Of a DNA stretch of 64,000 nt, positions 1 through 8,098 are shown piece by piece. Position 1 is the first letter of the stretch, and each line of letters opens with the position of its first letter. Location: NCBI RefSeq assembly GCF_024802625.1, contig NZ_CP103371.1, positions 3,410,001-3,474,000 on the forward strand, in the 5' to 3' direction. Below the pieces are notes generated by a model. It had not been told where the DNA came from and ran no database searches. It was given only the letters and a program-made list of their open reading frames with translations. Position numbers and translations under genes: made by a program. Source of the stretch: Massilia sp. H6. GTDB taxonomy: Bacteria; Pseudomonadota; Gammaproteobacteria; Burkholderiales; Burkholderiaceae_D.

Positions 1-242
1 TGGGTGCCCGGCGGCAGGTTGACGCCCTTTTGCTGCAGCATCGCCTGGATCGACTGCACCGTGAACGGGGTCTGGCTGGTCTGGTCGCCGGTGCCGTCCA
101 GGCCCACGACGATGCCATAGCCCGACAACTGGTTCTGGCGCACGCCGGCAATGCTGGCGAGATCTTTCAGGCGTTCGGCCTGGGCGGTAGGGACAGCGCC
201 CAGCACGGCGGCGCAGAACATGGCGATCGCGGAAATTTTCAT
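1..242 (-). CDS. flgI: Flagellar P-ring protein FlgI (N-terminal part, cut by window edge)
   Basis: FlgI is the periplasmic subunit of the P-ring, the bushing around the flagellar rod in the peptidoglycan layer. About 80 codons are visible. The protein starts with a Sec signal peptide (Met-Lys-Ile, hydrophobic core, cleavage expected after A-Q-A at residue 22), then ERLKDLA and the conserved [15 protein letters not shown] block. It lies 14 bp downstream of flgH on the same strand, in the normal flgHI order. The C-terminal part runs off the left edge. Confidence 0.95.
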   Translation of the reverse strand, partial: MKISAIAMFCAAVLGAVPTAQAERLKDLASIAGVRQNQLSGYGIVVGLDGTGDQTSQTPFTVQSIQAMLQQKGVNLPPGT

Positions 243-256
243 GGTATTGGCAATCT

Positions 257-907
257 TCAGAACGGCAGCATCGACTGGAAGAAGCGCGAGAACATATTGC
301 TCATCTCGGCGCGGTCGACCCGGCTGTTGGTACGGTATTCGACACGGGCGTCGGCCACCAGGGACGAGGCGACCATGTTGCCCGGCTGGATAGTGTCCGG
401 TGCGACCATGCCCGAGAAGCGGATGTACTCGACGCCCTTGTTCATGGCAAGCTGCTTTTCACCGGCGACGATCAGGTTGCCGTTGGGCAGCACTTCGGTG
501 ACGGTCACGCCCAGCGTGCCAGAAAAATTGTTCGACGCGCTCTGGGTATCGGCATCAGCGAACTTGTTCGCGCCTTCCAGCGCCACACCGGCGCCAATCT
601 TGGCCTGCAGGATGCCCGGGGTGGTGAAGCTGGCGCTGCCCGACTTGCTGCCGGTGCTGGCGCCGGACTTGCCGGCCGAGGTACGTTCGCTGATGTTGAT
701 CGTCAGCAGGTCGCCAATATGACGCGCGCGGCGGTTTTCGAACATCGGGCGGTAGCTGCCGGCACTGTAGATGGCGCCGTCGTTGGCCGGGGCCGCCTGC
801 ACCAGCATCGGACGGGAAGATAGCGGACCCTGCACGATGCTGCTCGGCGTGCTCGAGCAGCCAGCCAGGGCCAGCAAGCCTGCAACGAGAAAGAAAGACG
901 ATTTCAT
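257..907 (-). CDS. flgH: Flagellar L-ring lipoprotein FlgH
   Basis: FlgH forms the L-ring in the outer membrane around the flagellar rod. The 216-residue product has a lipoprotein signal peptide with lipobox L-A-G-C (Cys17 is the lipidation site), the usual length, and conserved family blocks such as the [19 protein letters not shown] region, with an ISERTSA segment just after it. Its ATG overlaps the flgG stop by 4 bp (ATGA), so translation is probably coupled. Confidence 0.96.
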   Translation of the reverse strand: MKSSFFLVAGLLALAGCSSTPSSIVQGPLSSRPMLVQAAPANDGAIYSAGSYRPMFENRRARHIGDLLTINISERTSAGKSGASTGSKSGSASFTTPGILQAKIGAGVALEGANKFADADTQSASNNFSGTLGVTVTEVLPNGNLIVAGEKQLAMNKGVEYIRFSGMVAPDTIQPGNMVASSLVADARVEYRTNSRVDRAEMSNMFSRFFQSMLPF

Positions 908-1686
908 AACTGGGACAGTTTCTGCAACATCTGGTCGGACGTGGTGATCGCCTTGCTGTTGATCTCGTAGGCGCGCTGGGTCTGGATCATGTTGACCATT
1001 TCCTCGACCACGTTGACGTTGGACGATTCCACATAGCCTTGCATCAGCACGCCGGCACCGTTGGTACCCGGAACGTTCAGGTTCGGGTTGCCCGAAGCGC
1101 CGGTCTCGACGTACAGGTTCTCGCCGCGCGACTCCAGGCCGGCCGGGTTAATGAAAGTGGCCAGTTGCAGCGAGCCGACCTGGGTCGGGGCTGGCGTACC
1201 CGGCAGTTTTACCGACACCACGCCGTCGCGGCCGACGGTAATCGATTCGGCATTGGCCGGAATGGTGATGGCGGGCTGCACCACGAAACCGCTGGACGTG
1301 ACCAGCTGGCCGTTGGCATCGGACTGGAACGAGCCGTCGCGGGTGTAGGCCTGGGTGCCATCCGGCAGCAGCACCGGGAAGAACCCGGAGCCGTTGACCA
1401 TGACGTCCTTCGCATTGCCGGTCAGCTGGGGATTACCCTGGGTGAAGATGCGCTCGGTAGCGACGGTGCGCACACCGGTACCGATCTGCAGGCCCGACGG
1501 CAAATTGGTCTGCTGCGACGACTGCGCACCCGGCTGGCGCACATTCTGGTACAGCAGGTCCTCGAACACCGCACGCGAGCGCTTGAAGCCGTTGGTGCTG
1601 ACGTTGGCGAGGTTGTTGGTGATGACGTCGAGGTTGGTCTGCTGCGCTTCGAGGCCGGTCTTGGCAATAAATAGCGATCGGATCAT
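904..1686 (-). CDS. flgG: Flagellar distal rod protein FlgG
   Basis: FlgG builds the distal rod that crosses the outer membrane. The 260-residue product has the N-terminal rod/hook motif ([20 protein letters not shown]) and the C-terminal helix ([19 protein letters not shown]) that pair in the rod core. The length is typical. A clear AGGAG lies 6 nt upstream of the ATG. It follows flgF and overlaps flgH. Confidence 0.97.
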   Translation of the reverse strand: MIRSLFIAKTGLEAQQTNLDVITNNLANVSTNGFKRSRAVFEDLLYQNVRQPGAQSSQQTNLPSGLQIGTGVRTVATERIFTQGNPQLTGNAKDVMVNGSGFFPVLLPDGTQAYTRDGSFQSDANGQLVTSSGFVVQPAITIPANAESITVGRDGVVSVKLPGTPAPTQVGSLQLATFINPAGLESRGENLYVETGASGNPNLNVPGTNGAGVLMQGYVESSNVNVVEEMVNMIQTQRAYEINSKAITTSDQMLQKLSQL

Positions 1687-1750
1687 GGAATTCTCCTAAG
1701 TGCAGCGGACACGGTCCGCCACGTACAGGAGAATTATGCTGCAGCAACTA

Positions 1751-2491
1751 TCAATTCAAAGCGAGGATCTGGGTGGCTTTCGCGGCGTTATTCTCGGCGT
1801 TCTTCAACAGGCTCATTTGGGTGTCGAAAGAACGTGCCAGAGCGATCATGTCGACCATCGACTCGACCGCGCTGACGTTGCTGCCTTCGAGCGCGCCGCC
1901 GGCGACGCGCACCGCGGGGTCGGCCGGGGCGGCCGTGCCATCTTTCAGGCGGAACAGGCCATCGTCGCCGCGCACCAGGTCTGCCTCTGGAGGATTGACC
2001 AGCTTCAGGCGGCCGACGATATTGCTGGCCGCCGGCTGGTCGGTGCTGGAGATGGTCGAGATGGTGCCGTCGCCGCCCACGGTCACGGTGACGTCGGGCG
2101 CAATCGTGATCGGCCCTCCTTCGCCGGCGATGGTGGCGCCGTTGGCGGTGGTGAGCAAGCCGTTGGCGCTGGTCTGCAGCGAACCGTTGCGGGTGTAGGC
2201 TTCGGTGCCGTCGGCCATTTGCACTGCCAGCCAGCCCTGCCCTTTCACCGCCACGTCCAGGTCGCGCCCGGTGACCTGCAGCGCGCCCGCGGAAAAATCG
2301 GCGCCCGGTGTCGAATTGACCACGAAGGCGCGCGTTGGCAAGCCATCGCCTTGTACCGGCACCGCGCGGAACACGTCCATCTGGGCCCGGAAGCCCGTGG
2401 TGTTCACATTGGCCAGGTTGTTCGAGGTCGTGGCCTGCTTTTCCAGGATGTGCTTGGCGCCGCTGCCGGCAGTGTAGATCAGGCGATCCAT
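1751..2491 (-). CDS. flgF: Flagellar proximal rod protein FlgF
   Basis: FlgF is a proximal rod subunit between MS-ring and distal rod. The product is 246 residues. It begins MDRLIYTAGSGAKHILEKQ, has the TSNNLANVNTTGFRAQ rod motif near residue 22, and ends with the C-terminal helix containing VESMVDMIALARSFD. It sits between flgE and flgG in the standard order. Confidence 0.96.
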   Translation of the reverse strand: MDRLIYTAGSGAKHILEKQATTSNNLANVNTTGFRAQMDVFRAVPVQGDGLPTRAFVVNSTPGADFSAGALQVTGRDLDVAVKGQGWLAVQMADGTEAYTRNGSLQTSANGLLTTANGATIAGEGGPITIAPDVTVTVGGDGTISTISSTDQPAASNIVGRLKLVNPPEADLVRGDDGLFRLKDGTAAPADPAVRVAGGALEGSNVSAVESMVDMIALARSFDTQMSLLKNAENNAAKATQILALN

Positions 2492-2572
2492 GTTTTTCCT
2501 TTTGTACGGCCGGGCCAGGGCTGGCTCAGCACGTGCATCAATGCGGCGACAATGCGCCGCCCATCATGTCGA

Positions 2573-4108
2573 TTAACGCAGGTTCACCAGCGTCTGCAGC
2601 ACCGAGTCCTGGGTCTTGATGGTCTGCGCATTGGCCTGGTACACCCGCTGCGCGGTGATCATGTTGACCAGCTCGGCGGTCAGGTCGACGTTCGAGCTCT
2701 CGACCGACGACGACTGCAGGACGCCCATGCTGCCCGCGTTCGGGGTGCCGATCAGGGCAACGCCCGAATTGGACGACTCGGCCCATGCGTTGTTGCCCAG
2801 CGGCTCCAGGCCGTTCGGGTTAGTGAAGTTGGCCAGGATCACCTGGCCCAGCGGCTTGGTCTGGCCGTTGCTGTACTGGCCCAGAATCACGCCATCCTGG
2901 CCGGTAGTAAAGCGCTGCAGGTTGCCGGCGGCATAGCCGTCCTGCACGATTTTCTTTTCGCTGGTGGCAGTGCCGTACTGGGTGGTGCCGTCGTAGTCGA
3001 TCGTGATCGCCATGACCGGCTCCGCGCCAGTAGCCGGGAACACCGGCAAATTGGCCACCAGCTTGCCGCCATCCTTCGACGTGACCTTGTTCAGGCCGCC
3101 ATTGGTATCGAACACCAGGGTGCCGATGCTCACCGGCGCTACCTTGACCGCCTTGGCCATGGCCGCATCGACCTCGGCCGGCGTGGCGCCGGGCACCAGC
3201 GCGGCATCCGCCCCGGCCTTGGTGATGTCGCCCTGTTGGGCAGTGCCGGCCTTGGCGGCACCGGCGGCGGCGGCAACCATGGTGCCAGCGGCATCCGCAT
3301 AGCTCTTGAGTGCGGCGGCGACATCGGATGCCACCAGCGGCACCGCCTTGGTGGCGGCTTCCCAATTGGCGCGCGCGGTGTTCACCGTGGCGAAATCGGG
3401 ACCAGTGCCGGTGGCTGCACCGGCCACTGCCAGGGCGGTCTGTTCGGTGCCGTTGTTGGCTGCATATACGTCCCAGCCGCCGGTAGTATTGCGTGCGTAA
3501 TAGGTCGACAGCACATGCGGATTGCCCAGCGAGTCGTACACGCTCATCGGGGTCTGCTTGTTGTAGGTCGTCGGGTCGTCCGCATTGAAGGGGGTATTGA
3601 GCGGTGCCACGTTGCGCGAATCAAGGTTCAGCTCCATCTTGACGCTGGTGGTCTTGATCGGCGCCAGGTCGGCGCTGTCGATCCGCAGCGGGGCCGGCGC
3701 GCCGGAGGCCAGCTGGCCGTTTGCGTTCAAGCCATAACCGGTCAGCTTGGCGCCCTGCGGATTGACTATATAGCCATTCTTGTCCAGCGCGAACTGGCCG
3801 TTGCGGCTGTACTGGATCAGGCCCGAGGTTTCGGTGCGAAAGAAGCCGGCGCCGTTGATGGCGATGTCGAGCGGGTTGTTCGACGATTCGAGATTGCCCT
3901 GGCTGAACTGCTGCGCAATACCCGCGACCTTCACGCCGATGCCGGCCGTGACGCCGCCGGCGCCGTTGAGCGAACTGGCGTAGACGTCGGCGAACTGGGT
4001 AGTCGAGCCCTTGAAGCCGACCGTGCTGGCGTTGGCGATATTGTTACCGATGACATCGAGGGATTTGGCAGCGCCGTTCAAGCCGCTCAAGCCTTGTTGG
4101 AAAGACAT
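2573..4108 (-). CDS. flgE: Flagellar hook protein FlgE with Ala-rich insertion
   Basis: FlgE polymerises into the flexible hook between rod and filament. The 511-residue product has the N-terminal motif LDVIGNNIANASTVGFKGS and the C-terminal motif VDLTAELVNMITAQRVYQAN of the D0/D1 core. It is roughly 100 residues longer than many FlgE proteins. The extra length sits at about residues 225-325, an Ala-rich, probably helical stretch in the surface-exposed middle domain. The middle of FlgE is known to vary between species, so this is probably a lineage-specific hook decoration. Confidence 0.96.
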   Translation of the reverse strand: MSFQQGLSGLNGAAKSLDVIGNNIANASTVGFKGSTTQFADVYASSLNGAGGVTAGIGVKVAGIAQQFSQGNLESSNNPLDIAINGAGFFRTETSGLIQYSRNGQFALDKNGYIVNPQGAKLTGYGLNANGQLASGAPAPLRIDSADLAPIKTTSVKMELNLDSRNVAPLNTPFNADDPTTYNKQTPMSVYDSLGNPHVLSTYYARNTTGGWDVYAANNGTEQTALAVAGAATGTGPDFATVNTARANWEAATKAVPLVASDVAAALKSYADAAGTMVAAAAGAAKAGTAQQGDITKAGADAALVPGATPAEVDAAMAKAVKVAPVSIGTLVFDTNGGLNKVTSKDGGKLVANLPVFPATGAEPVMAITIDYDGTTQYGTATSEKKIVQDGYAAGNLQRFTTGQDGVILGQYSNGQTKPLGQVILANFTNPNGLEPLGNNAWAESSNSGVALIGTPNAGSMGVLQSSSVESSNVDLTAELVNMITAQRVYQANAQTIKTQDSVLQTLVNLR

Positions 4109-4168
4109 GGTGTACTCCTGGAGAAGGTGGGTAAGCGAGAGTGACTGAGCGTAACTAAGCGGCTCGGC

Positions 4169-4882
4169 TTACAGGACTTGCTTGATATCGGCCATGCTGA
4201 CGGCGCCCCTGAGCGGCAGGTTCAGCCTGATGCCGTCCTTGCCGCCGGTGGTCACGCTCACGACGCTGTCGAAAGTCAGGCCCTTGGCATCGGTGACCGG
4301 CTGGCCGCCGCGGGTGGCGACCACGCGGAAGCTGTAATTGCCATTGGCCAGGGCCAGCGGCTTGCCATCGGCATCGACGTTGAGCGGGTCGGGCACGCCG
4401 TCCCAGGCCAGTGGTACCACGCCGGCCTGGTTGGGGCCGAGCTCGATAGTCTGGACATCCTTGCCGGTGGCCGGGTCGGTGATCACGACCTGCACGCTGT
4501 CGGCGGCGCTGCCCAGCTCGACACCAAGGATGGCCTTGCCCGACTGCAGCTGGACCTTGTTGCCCTCTACCAGCACGCCATGCCCGATCAGGTTGGTCGC
4601 CTGCATCGCCTCGGCCGACTGGTAGCTGGTCTTGAGCGATTCCAGCGTGGTATTGAGCTTGTTGACGCCGGTAACGGTGGAGAGCTGGGCCAGCTGGCTG
4701 GTGATCTGCGCGTTGTCGAGCGGGTTCAGCGGATCCTGGTTCTTGAGCTGGGTAACCAGCAGCGTCATGAACTTGTCGGTATCGGCCTGGACGCTGTCGG
4801 TCTCGACCTTCTTCTTGGCGTTCATGGCCGACATCAGGTCGGGAACGCTGGCGGCCGGGGTGCTGGTGGTAATGGTGGTCAT
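4169..4882 (-). CDS. flgD: Flagellar hook-capping protein FlgD
   Basis: FlgD caps the growing hook and guides FlgE assembly, and is lost from the finished structure. The 237-residue product has the conserved N-terminal export and assembly region (DKFMTLLVTQLKNQDPLNP, with the near-invariant QLKNQDPLNP). This is followed by the FlgD Ig-like and Tudor-like region with LPLAWDG and a GNYSFRV-type strand. It lies between flgC and flgE. Confidence 0.96.
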   Translation of the reverse strand: MTTITTSTPAASVPDLMSAMNAKKKVETDSVQADTDKFMTLLVTQLKNQDPLNPLDNAQITSQLAQLSTVTGVNKLNTTLESLKTSYQSAEAMQATNLIGHGVLVEGNKVQLQSGKAILGVELGSAADSVQVVITDPATGKDVQTIELGPNQAGVVPLAWDGVPDPLNVDADGKPLALANGNYSFRVVATRGGQPVTDAKGLTFDSVVSVTTGGKDGIRLNLPLRGAVSMADIKQVL

Positions 4883-4902
4883 GGGGCGAATCCGGTAAGG
4901 CC

Positions 4903-5304
4903 TTACTGGCCGAGGGTCAGGGTCTTGAGCAGCATGGTCTTGGCCGCGTTCATGGTCTCGACATTGGTCTGGTAAGAGCGCGACGCCGAGAGCATGTTGA
5001 CCATTTCATCGACCACGTTCACGTTGGGCATCGACACATAGCCCTTGTCGTCGGCCATCGGATGCTTGGGGTCGTACACCTGCTTGAGCGGCGACGGGTC
5101 CTCGACCACTTCGCGCACCCGCACGCCGGTGGCGCCAGACTGCTGCGGCACCGCCTCGAACACGACCGCCTTGGCACGGTAGGCTTCGCCGTTGGTGCTG
5201 GTGGCGCTGTCGGCATTGGCCAGGTTGCTGGCTACGGTATTGAGGCGCTGCGCCTGGGCGCTCATCGCCGAACCGGACACATTAAAAATATTAAATAGCG
5301 ACAT
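4903..5304 (-). CDS. flgC: Flagellar proximal rod protein FlgC
   Basis: FlgC is a proximal rod subunit. The 133-residue product has the typical start ([21 protein letters not shown]), the [11 protein letters not shown] rod motif, and the C-terminal helix [20 protein letters not shown]. Length and position (between flgB and flgD) are standard. Confidence 0.97.
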   Translation of the reverse strand: MSLFNIFNVSGSAMSAQAQRLNTVASNLANADSATSTNGEAYRAKAVVFEAVPQQSGATGVRVREVVEDPSPLKQVYDPKHPMADDKGYVSMPNVNVVDEMVNMLSASRSYQTNVETMNAAKTMLLKTLTLGQ

Positions 5305-5326
5305 GGTGGTGAGCTTTCAAAAGCGC

Positions 5327-5743
5327 TTATTGGCCCTGGATGGCCGCGAGCAGGCCCTTGATCTGGCTGTTGATCATCGTGATGCCTGCTTCGTAGCGCA
5401 GCGCGTTGTCGGCAAACTGGTTGCGCTCCACGTCCATGTCGACCGTGTTGCCGTCGACGCTGCCCTGGACCACGCCGCGGTACATCACCGGGGTGCCGTT
5501 GGCCAGCATGTCGCCGGTGGGCATGCCACGCTTGATGTGGTTCGCGGCGGTGGTGGCCAGCCCTCCGGCGCCGCCCTTGGCCGCCAGCGCACCTTGCAGC
5601 GCGCTGCCAAAGTCGATGTCGCGCGCCTTGTAATTGGGGGTATCGGCATTGGCGATGTTCGACGCCAGCAGTTCCTGGCGCTGGGCGCGCAGGGACAGGG
5701 CCTTCTCGTTGAAACTCAAGTACTGGTCGACTTTGCCGATCAT
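5327..5743 (-). CDS. flgB: Flagellar proximal rod protein FlgB
   Basis: FlgB is the membrane-proximal rod subunit. The reading frame is open further upstream, but the start is set at 5743 because AGGAGG sits 4 nt before this ATG and the product then begins MIGKVDQYLSFNEKALSLRA, as in the family. The product is 138 residues. It contains the LLASNIANADTPNYKARDIDF motif and the C-terminal QFADNALRYEAGITMINSQIKGL helix. It is the first gene of the flgBCDEFGHI operon and is divergent from flgA. Confidence 0.96.
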   Translation of the reverse strand: MIGKVDQYLSFNEKALSLRAQRQELLASNIANADTPNYKARDIDFGSALQGALAAKGGAGGLATTAANHIKRGMPTGDMLANGTPVMYRGVVQGSVDGNTVDMDVERNQFADNALRYEAGITMINSQIKGLLAAIQGQ

Positions 5744-5902
5744 GCCGCCTCCTGGCTGGGACTTATTGGGACAGCCTTGATCATACTGATGGGCAACTAC
5801 AGCCAATCGAAGGAGAAAGGCCGGCAAAGCCCGGCTATTCAAAGTTTCACTGCGGAATCATCAACCCTACACTGGCAGCATTCTCACCAAGGTCAGCCAC
5901 CA
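5744..5902. promoter_or_regulatory. flgB-flgA divergent intergenic region
   Basis: This 159-bp gap separates the divergent flgB operon and flgA and must hold both promoters. No convincing sigma-70 or GG-N10-GC sigma-54 promoter could be fixed by eye. The best sigma-54-like match on the minus strand (TGGC-N5-TTGG, near 5890-5902) lacks the -12 GC. The assignment rests on gene orientation only. Confidence 0.4.
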
Positions 5903-6601
5903 ATGAAACGCCATATCGCCGCTATCTTGTTCCTGCTGGCCGCGCCGCTGGCTGCGGCCCAGCAGCCGAGCGCGCAGCGCCAGAAGCTCCCGCCCCTGCG
6001 CGCCGTCGTGGAACAGTACCTGCAGACCCAGTCCGCCGGCCTGCCCGGCCAGGTGAGCATCACGGTGGGCAATATCGACCCACGCACCAGCCTGGCGGCC
6101 TGCCCTTCGCCGCAAGCCTTCCAGCAACCGGGTGCGCGGGCGTGGGGAAAAACAACGGTGGGGGTGCGCTGCACTGCCCCAACGCCCTGGACGGTGTATA
6201 TTCAGGCGACGGTCAGCGTGGTGGCAGAATATGTCGCCGCCGCCGTGCCGCTGGCGCAGGGCCAGTCAATCGATGCCGGCCAGCTGGTGATGCTACAGGG
6301 CGATATCGCGGCGATGCCAAACGGCATTATTACCGACATGGCCCAGGCGATCGGACGCACGCCGACTGCGTCGCTGCAGGCTGGCACGCCGTTGCGGCTC
6401 GATACGCTCAAGAGCAAACCGGTGGTTCAGCAAGGCCAGGCAGTGCGGCTGGTGTCGACCGGATCGAATTTTTCGGTGTCCACCGAAGCACGGGCACTGG
6501 GCAATGCCGGCGAAGGCCAGGTGGCGCAGGCGCGCACCCGCTCGGGCACCGTCGTCAGCGGCACTGCGCGCGCTGGCGGCATCATCGAGATCGCCATCTG
6601 A
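5903..6601 (+). CDS. flgA: Flagellar P-ring assembly chaperone FlgA
   Basis: FlgA is a periplasmic chaperone that helps FlgI assemble into the P-ring. The frame is open far upstream, but the product starts at 5903, where a Sec signal peptide begins (MKRHIAAILFLLAAPLAAA). The 232-residue protein carries a C-terminal SAF-like region (SVVAEYVAAAVPLAQGQSI, then LRLDTLKSKPVVQQGQAVRL). It is divergent from flgB and followed by the flgMN promoter. Confidence 0.93.
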   Translation: MKRHIAAILFLLAAPLAAAQQPSAQRQKLPPLRAVVEQYLQTQSAGLPGQVSITVGNIDPRTSLAACPSPQAFQQPGARAWGKTTVGVRCTAPTPWTVYIQATVSVVAEYVAAAVPLAQGQSIDAGQLVMLQGDIAAMPNGIITDMAQAIGRTPTASLQAGTPLRLDTLKSKPVVQQGQAVRLVSTGSNFSVSTEARALGNAGEGQVAQARTRSGTVVSGTARAGGIIEIAI

Positions 6602-6664
6602 TACCGGATCGCGCGCTGCCTTTCAGTGACAATGCATAATTTATTTGAAACTCCTTTTCTGCTC

Positions 6665-6691
6665 TAAAGTTTGTGAAATCCGCGCCGTTAC
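6665..6691 (+). promoter_or_regulatory. Sigma-28 (FliA) promoter of flgMN
   Basis: TAAA at 6665-6668, a spacer of exactly 15 nt, and GCCGTTAC at 6684-6691. The known enterobacterial FliA consensus is TAAA-N15-GCCGATAA, so the -35 matches fully and the -10 at 6 of 8 positions. It lies 48 bp before the flgM start. FlgM is the anti-sigma factor of FliA, and late expression of flgM from a FliA promoter is well established. Confidence 0.85.
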
Positions 6692-6739
6692 ACGATGCAG
6701 ATACCGGAGTTTCCGCTCCGAACAGAGAAGGATAATGCT

Positions 6740-7051
6740 GTGAAAATTAACGACACCATCAAGGGCAACCCAGCGCTTTCGCCTGCGGCCACGCCAGCGA
6801 ACAACACCCGCGGCGCCGACCGGGCGGCCAGCACCGCCGCTACCCCGGCTGCGACCGACAGCGTGCGCCTGTCCGCGCAGGGCCAGGCCATGGCCAGCTC
6901 GGTGGGCAGCAGCAACCAGGTGTTCGACACCAAGAAAGTCGAACGCATCAAGCTGGCCATCGCCGATGGCCAATTCCAGGTCAATTCAGAGAAAGTCGCC
7001 GACGGCCTGCTCGATACCGTGCGCGACCTGCTCCATTCCCGCAAGCGATAA
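6740..7051 (+). CDS. flgM: Anti-sigma-28 factor FlgM
   Basis: FlgM binds and holds sigma-28 (FliA) until the hook-basal body is complete, then is exported. A GTG start at 6740 is chosen. It is preceded by AGAAGGA and gives a 103-residue protein beginning VKINDTIKG, matching FlgM family starts; the longer ATG form at 6695 lies almost at the promoter and would be nearly leaderless. The N-terminal half is low-complexity and disordered (Ala, Pro, Thr rich). The C-terminal helices (KVERIKLAIADGQFQV, KVADGLL) form the sigma-binding part. Confidence 0.92.
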   Translation: MKINDTIKGNPALSPAATPANNTRGADRAASTAATPAATDSVRLSAQGQAMASSVGSSNQVFDTKKVERIKLAIADGQFQVNSEKVADGLLDTVRDLLHSRKR

Positions 7052-7057
7052 ATTTTC

Positions 7058-7543
7058 ATGCCAGCTACCAGCCCCGCGTCGACTCCCAGCGCGACCCTGA
7101 CCGCAGAACAGCAACACGTCACCTCCTTGCTGGAGCTGATGAAACAGGAACAAACGCTGCTGGTCGCAGCGCACGCTGACGGGCTGGCAGAACTGACTCC
7201 ACGCAAGAACGCGCTGCTACAGGGCCTGGCCGATCTGTCGGCCGAACGCTACGCGGCGCTGCTCGCTGCAGATTGCGAAGGATCGGAAGCGGGCATGGAC
7301 ACGTGGCTGACCGCCGCCGCCGACGCGGCCGCACGCAGCCAATGGCAACAATTGCTCGACCTCGCAGGCCAGGCCAAGGAACTCAACCGCGTCAACGGCA
7401 TGCTGATCAACAAGCAGCTGGCCCACAACCAGGGCGTGCTCAACGCCATGCGCATGCCGGCCGGTCCCGATGCGGGCGGCGTCTACGGCGCCAGCGGCCA
7501 GGCGGTAGCAAGCGGGCCGTCGAAGCGCTTCGTGGTGGGCTGA
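7058..7543 (+). CDS. flgN: Flagellar export chaperone FlgN
   Basis: FlgN is the cytoplasmic chaperone for the hook-filament junction proteins FlgK and FlgL. The 161-residue, mostly helical product has the FlgN pattern (LTAEQQHVTSLLELMKQEQ, then LTPRKNALLQGL, and a C-terminal NRVNGMLINKQLAHNQ segment). It starts 6 bp after flgM and is probably cotranscribed from the sigma-28 promoter. A hairpin terminator follows. Confidence 0.92.
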   Translation: MPATSPASTPSATLTAEQQHVTSLLELMKQEQTLLVAAHADGLAELTPRKNALLQGLADLSAERYAALLAADCEGSEAGMDTWLTAAADAAARSQWQQLLDLAGQAKELNRVNGMLINKQLAHNQGVLNAMRMPAGPDAGGVYGASGQAVASGPSKRFVVG

Positions 7544-7562
7544 GTCGTCCCGCATCCCTGAC

Positions 7563-7586
7563 AACGGTCGCTGCGGCGGCCGTTTT
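7563..7586 (+). terminator. Rho-independent terminator after flgN
   Basis: A 9-bp stem (AACGGTCGC / GCGGCCGTT, with one T-G wobble) closes a TGCG loop and is followed by a TTTT run (two T belong to the stem). The T run is also the first half of the target duplication of the adjacent element, so the insertion landed at the terminator tail and cut the T tract short. Confidence 0.75.
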
Positions 7587-7590
7587 GCAT
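7583..7590. repeat. Left target-site duplication of the IS1595-like element
   Basis: The 8-bp sequence TTTTGCAT lies directly outside the left terminal inverted repeat. The same octamer lies directly outside the right one at 8003-8010. IS1595-family elements are known to make 8-bp duplications. Confidence 0.8.
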
Positions 7591-7597
7591 GGCGCTG

Positions 7598-7900
7598 TCA
7601 CCGTTGGCTGTGGATGACTCCGAATGCGATACGCGCCAGCGGCGTGCCGGACAGGTCGTTAAATGTGCGCCGGCACTGGCAGCAGCGAAAGCGTTGCAGG
7701 TCGTTGGCCTGGCCGTGCCGGTGATAGCGCTGACAGCTGCACTGAGGACAGCGCCGCGCTGTCGAACGGATCTGCCCAATCAGGGCGATTACCCGGTCGA
7801 GGCCGGCTGCGGGATGCAGGGCATCGAGCACTTGCAGCCGCTGGGTCTGGTTAAGCATGGGAAGCTGGGCAAACAGCTTGGCAAACCTGGGCGTTTTCAT
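7598..7900 (-). pseudogene. IS1595-family transposase, N-terminal remnant
   Basis: The 100-codon frame encodes a zinc ribbon (CPQC at about residue 52 and CCQC about 23 residues later) with the HRHGQANDLQRFRC and TFNDLSGTPLAR blocks typical of IS1595-family transposases. Full-length members are about 300 residues with a catalytic DDNK/E domain. Here the frame departs from the family after TPLAR and reads into the left terminal repeat, ending in the stop at 7598-7600. A GGGAG lies 6 nt before the ATG. An intact short protein might still bind the element ends, but it cannot catalyse transposition. Confidence 0.8.
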
Positions 7901-7945
7901 CCACCACTCCCCTATCGAGATCGACAGGGGTTGGACCGCAAATTA

Positions 7946-7971
7946 GCTCAGCAGTTCAGCTCAGCAGTTCA
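7946..7971. repeat. 13-bp tandem duplication inside the IS element
   Basis: GCTCAGCAGTTCA occurs twice in perfect tandem (7946-7958 and 7959-7971), just inside the right terminal repeat and upstream of the transposase remnant. It may be a slippage duplication or a paired binding site. No function can be assigned. Confidence 0.7.
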
Positions 7972-8002
7972 GTGCTCATCCATAGCTAACGGGTACAGCG
8001 CC

Positions 8003-8010
8003 TTTTGCAT
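8003..8010. repeat. Right target-site duplication of the IS1595-like element
   Basis: TTTTGCAT, identical to 7583-7590, directly adjoins the outer end of the right inverted repeat. The next five bases (GGCGC) also equal the start of the left repeat, which extends the apparent match to 13 bp by chance. Confidence 0.8.
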
Positions 8011-8098
8011 GGCGCGGGCAAATTGAACAGCGTCGTCCTTGCCCAGCCGGGCCCTATGCTACAGTTAGCGCACCCCAATCATCACGATGGAGCAGCGC

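Larger units (their letters stand above)
7591..8002. mobile_element. 412-bp non-autonomous IS1595-like element
   Basis: The ends are imperfect terminal inverted repeats. The left end 7591-7617 and the reverse complement of 7976-8002 agree at 23 of 27 positions (both start GGCGCTGT and share CCGTT and TGGATGA). Both sides are flanked by TTTTGCAT. Inside is only the N-terminal zinc-ribbon part of an IS1595-family transposase on the minus strand; the catalytic DDE-type part is gone. Since both ends and the duplication are intact, the unit either moved at this size with a transposase supplied in trans or lost its interior after insertion. Confidence 0.8.

Noticed and set aside
1700..4144. 814-codon plus-strand frame opposite flgE and flgF
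   Set aside because: It is antisense to well-supported flagellar genes and results from high GC in the third codon positions. There is no ribosome site or recognised motif.
5890..5902. Sigma-54-like site before flgB
   Set aside because: TGGC-N5-TTGG lacks the essential -12 GC, and the spacing to the start is not convincing.
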